This document shows, one piece after another, positions 34,516-42,128 of a DNA stretch of 60,647 bases. This DNA comes from Spirochaetaceae bacterium (GTDB lineage Bacteria; Spirochaetota; Spirochaetia; DSM-27196; PWMO01), in contig REDM01000216.1 in assembly GCA_007693485.1 (NCBI GenBank), positions 1 through 60,647 on the forward strand, read 5' to 3'. Below the pieces are notes generated by a model. It did not search any database. It was not told where the DNA came from and was given only the letters and a program-made list of their open reading frames with translations. The position numbers and the translations under genes are program-made. Position 1 is the first letter of the stretch, and each line of letters starts with the position of its first letter.

Positions 34516-35757
34516 TAACGACGGCAGTTTACCCAATGCTTCATCGATCAACAACAGCGCGGCCACCGCGGATCGCTTGCGCACCGCTTCCCGAGACCCG
34601 TGGAACCGGTATCGCCTCGTGGTCAGCCGTCCATCGACGGTGAAGAGCCCAATCCATACGGTACCCACCGGCTTCTCTTCGGTACCCCCTCCGGGTCCCG
34701 CAACCCCCGATACGCTGACCGCGATGGTGGCGCATCCGCGACTCAATGCCAGCGCGCCGCGCGCCATCTCTTCTACCGTCTCGGCGGAGACGGCGCCGTG
34801 ATGAGCCAAAGAATCACGCGAGACTCCCAGCATCTCCTGCTTTGCCTCGTACGAATAAGCCACCGTCGCTCCCCAGAACACCTCGGAGCTGCCCGCTCGA
34901 TCGGTGATCAGTTTTGCGATCAGTCCGCCGGTACACGACTCGGCCGTCACCAGAACGTGTCCGGCTTCGCGCAGCCGGTGCGAGCACCGCTCCACCAGAT
35001 CGACCTCGTCGACCTGGATACGATACTCATCAAAGTCGCCGATCACGCTGGACAACATGGCGGAACGATCGGCCTCGCGTTCGCCCCGCAGGACAAACGT
35101 GATCCGGTACTCCTCAACCCGGGTGCCCCACTCAATCGCACCAATGCGATTCCGCAGCAGCGACTCTTCCAGTTCTGACTCGGGAATGAGAAACGCGGTC
35201 GCACGCGTTACCGGTCCAGGAACCAGACCCTCGCGACGCTGCAGCAGTGGTACCAGTTGATCATCGACCATTGCAACGAGCTCTTTGGGCGGCCCGGGAA
35301 GGGCTACGACCAGGGTCACTTCGGCACCCCTGGTCATCTCAACCGCAAAACCGGGAGCGGTGCCAACGATGTTTCTCAACACCGTCGCTCCAACCGGAAT
35401 CTCGGCCTGTTTGCGATTTGCATCCGGAATCGTTCGTCCCGGAAACCGGCCGCACAGTTCAGTCCAGAGATCCTCACGAAACTCAAGAGGAACACCAACC
35501 GCTTCTGAGATCATCTCGCGGGAAAGGTCGTCTGACGTCGGTCCTAACCCTCCGGTCACTACGACCAGACGATGATCTGCAATCTCGCGGGTGAGCTCGG
35601 CGCGAAAGCTGTCACGCTCGTCGGGAATCAAGGCTATTCTCTTCACCGCGATCCCGAGCTCTGAAAAAACCTGTGCGAGAAATCGTCCATGACGATCGAG
35701 AGTCCGGCCTTCCGTCAACTCGCTGCCTACGCAAAGCAGCGACGCGGTCTCAGACAC
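34486..35757 (-). CDS. cinA: CinA (competence/damage-inducible protein; NMN amidohydrolase family)
   Basis: A 423-aa two-domain protein. The N-terminal MoCF/COG1058 domain has VVVTGGLGPTSDDLSRE, a nucleotide-pyrophosphatase-like fold. The C-terminal nicotinamide-nucleotide amidohydrolase domain has the nucleophile region TAESCTGGLIAKLI and VSGVAGPGGGTEEKPVGTVW. It likely recycles NMN from NAD turnover. The start is GTG at 35757, overlapping the bactofilin stop by 8 bp. Confidence 0.92.
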   Translation of the reverse strand: MSETASLLCVGSELTEGRTLDRHGRFLAQVFSELGIAVKRIALIPDERDSFRAELTREIADHRLVVVTGGLGPTSDDLSREMISEAVGVPLEFREDLWTELCGRFPGRTIPDANRKQAEIPVGATVLRNIVGTAPGFAVEMTRGAEVTLVVALPGPPKELVAMVDDQLVPLLQRREGLVPGPVTRATAFLIPESELEESLLRNRIGAIEWGTRVEEYRITFVLRGEREADRSAMLSSVIGDFDEYRIQVDEVDLVERCSHRLREAGHVLVTAESCTGGLIAKLITDRAGSSEVFWGATVAYSYEAKQEMLGVSRDSLAHHGAVSAETVEEMARGALALSRGCATIAVSVSGVAGPGGGTEEKPVGTVWIGLFTVDGRLTTRRYRFHGSREAVRKRSAVAALLLIDEALGKLPSLLDSREVLGI

Positions 35758-36175
35758 GCGGTACCGACGCCTTAAGCTGATCTACCGGTGCGGAGAAGAT
35801 GTCCACCGAGTTGGGGTTCTTGATCATTTCGCACTTGCCTTCGAATACAACACCGTCAGCGATACGCAGCTTGGCCGCCCGCACGTTGCCGTAGATCTTT
35901 CCCGACGGAAGCATCTCCAGAGAGTCGGCGGCGTGAATGTTGCCCCGCACTACCCCGGCGATCACCGCGGAGCCAACCCGGACATCGGCCCTTACCTCGG
36001 CACCCTCTTCCACGTAGAGGAACCCGTCGGAAATGATTTCGCCTTCGAGACGGCCGCTCACGCGGACCGAGTCCCGGAACCGGAGGGTTCCTTTCAGGCT
36101 TACGTTTCGCCCCAGTCGTGTTGCCGTACGGGGGACTGTTGGCTTCGGTTCTTCGGTCTTTCGTTTTGCCTTCAT
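35750..36175 (-). CDS. bactofilin (copy 1)
   Basis: A 141-aa bactofilin. A short basic, proline-containing N-terminus precedes the right-handed beta-helix with stacked repeats (SVRVSGRLEGEIISDGFLYV, AVIAGVVRGNIHAADSLEML, GKIYGNVRAAKLRI). Bactofilins polymerise without nucleotide into membrane-associated filaments that position cell-wall enzymes. It lies between a small TPR gene and cinA. A second bactofilin is at 45741-46208. Confidence 0.9.
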   Translation of the reverse strand: MKAKRKTEEPKPTVPRTATRLGRNVSLKGTLRFRDSVRVSGRLEGEIISDGFLYVEEGAEVRADVRVGSAVIAGVVRGNIHAADSLEMLPSGKIYGNVRAAKLRIADGVVFEGKCEMIKNPNSVDIFSAPVDQLKASVPRV

Positions 36176-36185
36176 GGTACGCGCG

Positions 36186-36407
36186 CTACTTGGTTGTCAT
36201 TACGAAGACACCGTCCCAGTCTTCGGCCGGTGGATGATCGACATAGATTCGACACCGCTCCGCGTAGACACGCGAAGGCCCGTCATCCGGTTTCAGTTCG
36301 AGCGCCTTCTCGAAACAGGAGAGCGCGGCGTCAAACTCCATCAGCTTGTACTGATTACGGCCCTCAGCGAAAAGATCCAGCACCTGTCGCATCTGTTCAC
36401 TGATCAA
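36186..36407 (-). CDS. 73-aa TPR protein with adenylate-cyclase-type tail
   Basis: One TPR hairpin (EGRNQYKLMEFDAALSCFEK) is followed by SRVYAERCRIYVDHPPAEDW and then DGVFVMTTK. The tail closely resembles, from memory, the C-terminus of spirochaetal class III adenylate cyclases, but here it stands alone without a cyclase domain. The ATG overlaps the stop of the response-regulator gene as ATGA. It could be a detached interaction module working with that regulator. Confidence 0.75.
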   Translation of the reverse strand: MISEQMRQVLDLFAEGRNQYKLMEFDAALSCFEKALELKPDDGPSRVYAERCRIYVDHPPAEDWDGVFVMTTK

Positions 36408-37147
36408 CCTCGAACTCCCCCGTCCTGCAGGCTTTTGTGATACTGTTCGAAGTGTTTCTGGTACTTGGCCTCGAGCGCATCAAGCGTAATCTCGCGCTCT
36501 TTGATCTCGTCACCCTTCCCCTGCAGTTCGGTAATTTCTTCTTCCAACCCATCCAGCGATGCCAGGGTCGCCTCGGTCTCTGTGCGAACCAGTTCAACAA
36601 ATGCCTGCACCGCGGCCGAATCTGTGGGATCGAGAGTCTTGGCCGCGCGAACGATATCGAGGACCGGCTCGCGCAGATGCTGTGTGAAGTAGACAAGCGA
36701 GCTGTTGAGCGACTCGATCACCGCGATACGTCGCTCGCGCTCTATGACCTGATGCGATAACTCCCTGCTTCGAAGGATTGCCTTGATTCGAGCGAGCACC
36801 TCGGAGAAATTGAACGGCTTGGTGATGTAGTCCTCGATGCCGAGTTCAAACCCTTCGATCTTGTCTTTGACGTCGTCGAGTGCGGAGAACATGATGATCG
36901 GAGTGCCCGCCAAGTCTGCGAACTCAGGCGACTGTTTGATAGCGCGCGTCACGTCCCACCCGCTCATCTTGGGCATGATGTTATCAAGAATCACGAGGTC
37001 GGGTTTTCCCTGCCGGACCCGCTCGAGGGCCTCTTCGCCATCCTGCGCGCGCTCAACGACAAACCCGAGCTTTGAAAGCATGACGTCAAAAAAATCGAGG
37101 TTGATCGGTTCGTCATCGACGATCAGGATCTTGCCTTTGCGGTTCAT
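36404..37147 (-). CDS. response regulator with coiled-coil output
   Basis: A 247-aa protein. The receiver domain (residues about 5-125) has the acidic pair in ILIVDDEP, phospho-acceptor Asp in LVILDNIMPKMSG, and the conserved Thr/Ser (MFSALDD) and Lys (ITKPF). The rest is a helical region ending in a coiled coil (about 190-240, rich in Glu/Lys). There is no DNA-binding or enzymatic output domain, and no kinase gene nearby. ATG at 37147 has AAGGAA five bases upstream, so I prefer it to the two earlier in-frame ATGs. Confidence 0.85.
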   Translation of the reverse strand: MNRKGKILIVDDEPINLDFFDVMLSKLGFVVERAQDGEEALERVRQGKPDLVILDNIMPKMSGWDVTRAIKQSPEFADLAGTPIIMFSALDDVKDKIEGFELGIEDYITKPFNFSEVLARIKAILRSRELSHQVIERERRIAVIESLNSSLVYFTQHLREPVLDIVRAAKTLDPTDSAAVQAFVELVRTETEATLASLDGLEEEITELQGKGDEIKEREITLDALEAKYQKHFEQYHKSLQDGGVRG

Positions 37148-37195
37148 ATGCGTTCCTTGGTTCTTCATTTTTTCAGATGTACCCGCGCTTGTCAA

Positions 37196-38833
37196 TCAAG
37201 CGGAGTGCCGTCGACGAATCAGCGCGGAGCCCGCGCCGGAGAGCAGCAGAAGCGGCGCAAGCGCTACCATCAGCCACGCAAACCAGTCGCCGAATCGAGT
37301 GTAGATCGTAGTACGGTCGGTGTATACCGGTGCCTCGCCGATCAGGTAGCCCTCAACAAAAGCGGGGAACAGATCGAGAATCTTCCCGTTGGGATCGATG
37401 ATGGTGGTCATTCCCCCGTTCGTGCTCCGTACCATGGTGCGACGGTTTTCCGTTGCCCGAAACACCGCCATCGCCATGTGCTGCATCGCCGCGGCGACCG
37501 AGTTGGCCCAGGAGTCGTTGGTGAGGTTGACCATGACCTCCGCTCCCTCGCGCACGAAGGTACGAGAAAGGTACCCGAATGTATCCTCAAAGCAGATCGG
37601 AGTGCCGAATCGCACGCCGGCGGCTTCAAAGATCACATACTCATCCCCCGCTTCCCAGAAGGTGGTCTCGTTTTCCACCAGCAGCCGGTAGAGCCACGGA
37701 AAGGCTCGCTGATAGGGAAAGTGCTCGGTAAACGGCACGAGGTGGATTTTGCGGTACGTATCAACGACGGAACCGTCCTCAAAGAGCAGGACCGCGTTGT
37801 AGTCCGCGCGCTCCATGGACCCGTCGGCGCGCCGCACCATTCGCCCGTCGCTGTTCCCGATGACAAAGGGTACGTCCTGTGCCGTGAGAAAGGTGATGAG
37901 CTCTCTCACCAGTGCAAAGGACTCTGGATCGGTACGAAAGCGCGTGTGGAAGTTGATTGAGGGCACAAACGAAGTCTCGCTCCAGATCACGATCTCTGGA
38001 TCGTGCTCCATGGCGAGTCTGCTCTGTCTGATCAGAATATCCAGCGACTGCCGATACGCAGAGACTCCGCCTTGCCACGGATCGACGTTCTGCTGAACGA
38101 GGGCCACCCGCCACATACGCGACTGCGAGTAGTCAACCCGTGATGCGACGCCGTACGCGAGGGTGACGATAACCAGCGCGGAGTAGATTGCAACGGGAAC
38201 ACGCCGGCCGTAGAGTACGCGTCGCGCCCCCTCCCAGCCATTCTTGAGCGCATCGCCAAGCAGCACCGAAGGAAAGAGCACCAGTGCACTCACGCCCCAG
38301 ACGCCAAAGATATCTGAGATCGCAATGAAGGTCGGAAATCGGTACATGGTGTAGCCGCTGATGCCGTATGCGTAGCCCAGAAAGCCGCGCGTCCGAAGGT
38401 ACTCGTACGCCAACCAGAGAACCAGCTGCACGAGATAGCCGTGTCGCGGAAAGAGTGAATCAGCAGCCTTGAGCAACGGAAAGAGAACCGCAAAGTAGAC
38501 CGCGTAAATCACGGGAACGATAAAGATGGACAGTGGATGAAAGTTCAGCAGCCAGTAGTTATGGGTTGCGTACGCGACAAAGCCGTACAGCAGTCCGTAG
38601 AGGGCAATCCCCCGCCAGCTGCTTCGATGAACAACAACAAACACGGGAACGAAGGCGAGGAACCCGAGAAGGCCGAACCCGTTGTCGGAGAGAAAGCTTG
38701 GGTGGGCGAGCGAAAAGACCAGGGCCCCGAGAGAGATCAGTGCGATCTGAATTCCAAAATCCGCGATCTGGCGGCGATTCTGGTCGTGCTCGGGCCGCAA
38801 TGCGGGCGTATCGCGCGACCGCGACCGATTCAC
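37196..38833 (-). CDS. lnt: apolipoprotein N-acyltransferase (copy 2)
   Basis: A 545-aa paralogue of the protein at 30655-32352. N-terminal membrane helices are followed by a nitrilase-like domain with Glu in IVIWSETSFVP, Lys in YRKIHLVPFTEHF and Cys in TPICFED, and by a final membrane helix. All three catalytic residues are present, so both copies could be active. The GTG at 38833 overlaps the hup stop as GTGA; a GTG five codons upstream is the alternative. Confidence 0.88.
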   Translation of the reverse strand: MNRSRSRDTPALRPEHDQNRRQIADFGIQIALISLGALVFSLAHPSFLSDNGFGLLGFLAFVPVFVVVHRSSWRGIALYGLLYGFVAYATHNYWLLNFHPLSIFIVPVIYAVYFAVLFPLLKAADSLFPRHGYLVQLVLWLAYEYLRTRGFLGYAYGISGYTMYRFPTFIAISDIFGVWGVSALVLFPSVLLGDALKNGWEGARRVLYGRRVPVAIYSALVIVTLAYGVASRVDYSQSRMWRVALVQQNVDPWQGGVSAYRQSLDILIRQSRLAMEHDPEIVIWSETSFVPSINFHTRFRTDPESFALVRELITFLTAQDVPFVIGNSDGRMVRRADGSMERADYNAVLLFEDGSVVDTYRKIHLVPFTEHFPYQRAFPWLYRLLVENETTFWEAGDEYVIFEAAGVRFGTPICFEDTFGYLSRTFVREGAEVMVNLTNDSWANSVAAAMQHMAMAVFRATENRRTMVRSTNGGMTTIIDPNGKILDLFPAFVEGYLIGEAPVYTDRTTIYTRFGDWFAWLMVALAPLLLLSGAGSALIRRRHSA

Positions 38834-39132
38834 TCGCGAAGATCCCACGCAGCGTCCTTCAGCTCTTTCCCCGGGCGAAATACCACAACCCCGTGGTCTT
38901 GCACGCTCACCGTCTCGCCGGTCTTCGGGTTTCGCGCGCGGTCCCTGCCTTTTCGGGTGCGTACTTCAAAGGTGCCGAATCCGCGGAATTCCACCACACG
39001 ATCCTCAAGCAGGGCAGCTTTTACGTGGGTGAAAAAGCTGTCTATGATCGCCTGGATGTCTTTTTTGCTGACGTCGACCTGTTCGGAAATCGTGTCGACA
39101 ATTTCCGCTTTGGTGAGTTTGTTGTTTGCCAC
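38830..39132 (-). CDS. hup: HU/IHF-family DNA-binding protein
   Basis: A 100-aa nucleoid protein. It has the helical N-terminus KLTKAEIVDTISEQVDVSKK, the beta-arm RNPKTGETVSVQDHGVVVF and the core phrase VEFRGFGTFEVRTRKGR. It bends DNA without strong sequence preference or at specific sites; HU and IHF cannot be separated by eye. The start is GTG with AGAGGG upstream. It lies 32 bp after rpsT. Confidence 0.93.
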   Translation of the reverse strand: MANNKLTKAEIVDTISEQVDVSKKDIQAIIDSFFTHVKAALLEDRVVEFRGFGTFEVRTRKGRDRARNPKTGETVSVQDHGVVVFRPGKELKDAAWDLRE

Positions 39133-39164
39133 GGCTACCCTCTCAGTCCCGAGCGGGATCCAGT

Positions 39165-39431
39165 TTACTCGCCCAGTGCGTTCAGTCGTTTCTGCAGACG
39201 CGACTTGGTACGAGCCGCCGTGTTCCGGTGATAGACGCCCTTCTGGGCCGCGGTGTCAATGAGTTTGATCGCGGTGTCAAACGCAGTTTTGGCTGCGGCT
39301 GGGTCGTGTGCCTTCTCCGCCTCAAGAAACCGCCGCACACTGGTGCGGACCTTGCTGCGCTGCGCCTTGTTTCGAATGCGAGCCGCTTCACTCTGTCTAT
39401 GGCGTTTTGCCGCCGATCCTTTGACAATCAA
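39165..39431 (-). CDS. rpsT: ribosomal protein S20
   Basis: An 88-aa 30S subunit protein. SAAKRHRQSEAARIRNKAQRS and the C-terminal GVYHRNTAARTKSRLQKRLN are the S20 signatures. No ATG or GTG is available at the right place; TTG at 39431 has AGGGGG eight bases upstream and gives a normal-length protein. It is the first gene of a long minus-strand run (rpsT, hup, lnt, regulator, TPR, bactofilin, cinA). Confidence 0.93.
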   Translation of the reverse strand: MIVKGSAAKRHRQSEAARIRNKAQRSKVRTSVRRFLEAEKAHDPAAAKTAFDTAIKLIDTAAQKGVYHRNTAARTKSRLQKRLNALGE

Positions 39432-39456
39432 TCGGAAATCCCCCTGTTGATATCGA

Positions 39457-39470
39457 ACACATTACTGTGT
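39457..39470. promoter_or_regulatory. small palindrome upstream of rpsT
   Basis: Inverted repeat ACACA-TTAC-TGTGT lies 26 bases upstream of the rpsT start codon, where a -10 region would be expected. A possible -35 box TTGATA reads further upstream on the minus strand. It could be an operator or a short leader hairpin. Confidence 0.3.
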
Positions 39471-39563
39471 AGTGAGTTGGAAAGCTATCAAATGTCGCGG
39501 CGCCTGTCAACCCAACGTGCGATGCGGCCGGGTTGAAGGGGGCAGCCTCGGGTGTTTCCAAGC

Positions 39564-39592
39564 TTGTGTTTTTTTTTCGATTGGGGTACAAC
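39564..39592 (+). promoter_or_regulatory. weak promoter for plsC/ABC unit
   Basis: TTGTGT (39564-39569, 3 of 6) and TACAAC (39587-39592, 4 of 6) are 17 bases apart; the spacer contains a run of T residues. The predicted RNA start near 39599 leaves a 30-base leader before the plsC ATG. Confidence 0.4.
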
Positions 39593-39628
39593 GGAAAGGC
39601 ACAGATTTGGGAGCATCCGGATTCGTTC

Positions 39629-40372
39629 ATGTCTTCAGTCATATTCGTTGTCTGTCTGCTAGCAAAACTCTTCCACTGGGACCTTCAGATCAAGCTTCGT
39701 GTTCTGTTCAGTTACCGGTGGGGGCAACGGTACGTCGATCGAAAAATCCACTACATGGCTGCCTCCCTCTTCGCAATCGCTCACGTCTATCTTGGGCTGC
39801 GCATCAAGGTGGATCGTCGATCGGTCGGTCCCCTTCCCGGCCATTTCGCGGTGGTGGTAAATCACCAGTCGGTAGTCGATATCGTTGCCGTCAAGCTCGC
39901 CTTCCCCGACCATCCGATCCGCTTTGTCGCCAAGAAGGAACTCGGGCGATGGTTTCCCGGCGTCTCCTCGGTGCTGCGCGTGCAACGACACGCCCTGATT
40001 GACCGCAAAGGGAACCGGGATCAAACCATGCGTACGCTTGATCTGCTCGCACGCCGCACGCGGTCGGGTATCTGCCCCGTGATTTTCGCCGAGGGGACCC
40101 GATCCCGCACCGGCGAGGTGCTGCCGTTTCAAGCGGGTGCCGTCCGTCGCGTGCTCGCTGCGGCTCCCATCCCAATCGTTGCCGTCGCGATCGACGGGGG
40201 ATACCGCTTCTCCCGGCTGGTTGACCTCTCGGCCACGGCGAAGAACGCCGTCTTTCGAGTGCGGATTGTCGGGGTGTTCCCCGTGGACGGCGGCAAGTCC
40301 TCGGTGACCAATGCGGTCCAGGCATCAGAAGACGCTGTTCGCGCTCAGATCGACGAGTGGCATCGTGGCTGA
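39629..40372 (+). CDS. plsC: 1-acyl-sn-glycerol-3-phosphate acyltransferase family
   Basis: A 247-aa PlsC-family acyltransferase. It has the catalytic NHx4D motif (Asn78-His79 to Asp84, in VVVNHQSVVDIVA) and the substrate motif FAEGTRSRTGE. A hydrophobic N-terminal segment should associate it with the inner membrane. It makes phosphatidic acid from lysophosphatidic acid. The ATG at 39629 is chosen because upstream codons run into the promoter region; the ribosome site is poor. It overlaps the first ABC transporter gene by 8 bp. Confidence 0.88.
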   Translation: MSSVIFVVCLLAKLFHWDLQIKLRVLFSYRWGQRYVDRKIHYMAASLFAIAHVYLGLRIKVDRRSVGPLPGHFAVVVNHQSVVDIVAVKLAFPDHPIRFVAKKELGRWFPGVSSVLRVQRHALIDRKGNRDQTMRTLDLLARRTRSGICPVIFAEGTRSRTGEVLPFQAGAVRRVLAAAPIPIVAVAIDGGYRFSRLVDLSATAKNAVFRVRIVGVFPVDGGKSSVTNAVQASEDAVRAQIDEWHRG

Positions 40373-42128
40373 CAGCTTCCGGGAATATCGAACCCTCGTA
40401 CCCTACGCCTACCGATACCGGTGGCACTATTTCTTTGGCGTTCTCTGCCTGATCGTTACCTCCGGTGGACAGCTGGTGATTCCCCAGTTTGTCCGGCGCG
40501 CCATTGACATCATGGTCGAGGGTGGGTTTGCCGTTGCAGAGGTCGGCCGATTGATGCTTGCCCTGGCGGGACTGGCAGTGGTGATTGGGTTGGGGCGATT
40601 TGGATGGCGCTACTTCATTCATGGTGCGTCACGCCGGATTGAAGCGGAGCTGCGCGGACGGCTTTTCGAACATCTGCTGCTCCTTTCGCCGCGGTACTAC
40701 GCGGGTGCCAAGACCGGCGACATCATGGCCCGGGCCACCAACGACATGAACGCCATCCGCATGGCAACCGGAATCGCACTGGTTGCGTTCATTGACGGCG
40801 TATTCATGACGCTTGCAATCCTGGTCATCCTCTTCAGCTCCAATGCCAGGCTTGCCGCCATTACGATCATTCCTCTTCCGTTCATCACGGTGATGATTAT
40901 CTTCGCCGGTCGGGTGGTCACGCGGCTCTTTCGCGAGGTGCAGGAAGGGTTCTCCCATCTGAGCGAACGCACACAGGAGAGCATCGCGGGGATCCGCGTC
41001 ATCAAGTCCTTTGTGAAAGAGCCCCATTTTCTGAAGCGCTTCGAAGACGTGAACCTCGATTACCGTCGCAAGAATCTGAACTACATCCGTGTCTGGGGAC
41101 TCTTCTTTCCCTTCGTCGCCTTTCTCTCGGGATTGACCACCCTGCTGCTGCTGCGGTTTGGCGGTGAACAGGTGATTGCCGGAGCGATCTCACCCGGAGA
41201 CTTCGTTGCCACGATGAGCTACCTCGCCATGCTCGCCTGGCCCATGCTTGGGGCGGGATTCACGGTCAACGTCCTGGCTCGTGGTGCCGCATCACTCGCT
41301 CGAATCAACGCCATCCTCAAGGAGCCCCCGCAGATCGTCTCCATGGTCGGCGCCCATCAGAAAGTCTCGTCGATCGATCTCTCAATTCGCAATCTCACCG
41401 TGGTCCACCCCGATGCCGGCGAGCCGGCCCTCGATGGGGTGAGTATCGACCTTCCGCAGGGAACGATGCTCGGCATCCTCGGGCGCACCGGTTCCGGCAA
41501 GTCGACCCTTATTCGCACCCTCCCCCGCCTGATCGACCCACCCGAGAATACGGTGTTTGTGGGGGGAGTCGACGTACGAGATTACGATCTTGGGGTGCTG
41601 CGAAGCCTCTTCGGCATCGTGCCCCAGGATACCTTTCTGTTCTCGGCAACCATCCGGGAGAACATCGGGTTTGCCGTTGATGAGCTCAGCGATGAGGAGC
41701 TCACCCGCGTGGCCGACATCTCTACCATCAGCCGGGACATCGGCGTGCTCTCCGAGGGATACCAGACGGTGGTGGGTGAGCGCGGTGTCACGCTGTCGGG
41801 CGGGCAGAAACAGCGCGTCGCCATTTCGCGTGCGCTCGCCAAGAATCCCGATATTCTGATTCTCGACGATGCGCTCTCCGCCGTGGATACCGAAAGTGAA
41901 GAGCGCATCCTCAAGGCCATCCTTGCGTTTCGCAAAGGCAAGAGCACGATACTGATCTCACACCGGATTTCCGCCCTTCAGCACGCCGACCTCTGCATCG
42001 TGATGGACCACGGCCGCATCGCGCAGCGCGGAAACCACGCCGAACTCCTCGCGCAGGGAGGTCTCTACCGGGAGATCTACGATCTGCAGCAGATAGAGCG
42101 CAAGCACGCGCGGGGGCACGATGGCTGA
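40365..42128 (+). CDS. ABC exporter half, degenerate-site subunit
   Basis: A 587-aa type IV (MsbA-like) exporter half: six membrane helices (residues about 20-300), then a nucleotide-binding domain. Walker A is GRTGSGKST (373-381), the signature is canonical LSGGQ, and the H-loop is ISHRIS. The residue after Walker B is Asp502 (ILILDDALS) where catalytic Glu is normal. This is the pattern of the non-catalytic subunit of heterodimeric exporters. The start is GTG at 40365 inside the end of plsC. It overlaps its partner gene by 8 bp. Confidence 0.9.
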   Translation: MADSFREYRTLVPYAYRYRWHYFFGVLCLIVTSGGQLVIPQFVRRAIDIMVEGGFAVAEVGRLMLALAGLAVVIGLGRFGWRYFIHGASRRIEAELRGRLFEHLLLLSPRYYAGAKTGDIMARATNDMNAIRMATGIALVAFIDGVFMTLAILVILFSSNARLAAITIIPLPFITVMIIFAGRVVTRLFREVQEGFSHLSERTQESIAGIRVIKSFVKEPHFLKRFEDVNLDYRRKNLNYIRVWGLFFPFVAFLSGLTTLLLLRFGGEQVIAGAISPGDFVATMSYLAMLAWPMLGAGFTVNVLARGAASLARINAILKEPPQIVSMVGAHQKVSSIDLSIRNLTVVHPDAGEPALDGVSIDLPQGTMLGILGRTGSGKSTLIRTLPRLIDPPENTVFVGGVDVRDYDLGVLRSLFGIVPQDTFLFSATIRENIGFAVDELSDEELTRVADISTISRDIGVLSEGYQTVVGERGVTLSGGQKQRVAISRALAKNPDILILDDALSAVDTESEERILKAILAFRKGKSTILISHRISALQHADLCIVMDHGRIAQRGNHAELLAQGGLYREIYDLQQIERKHARGHDG

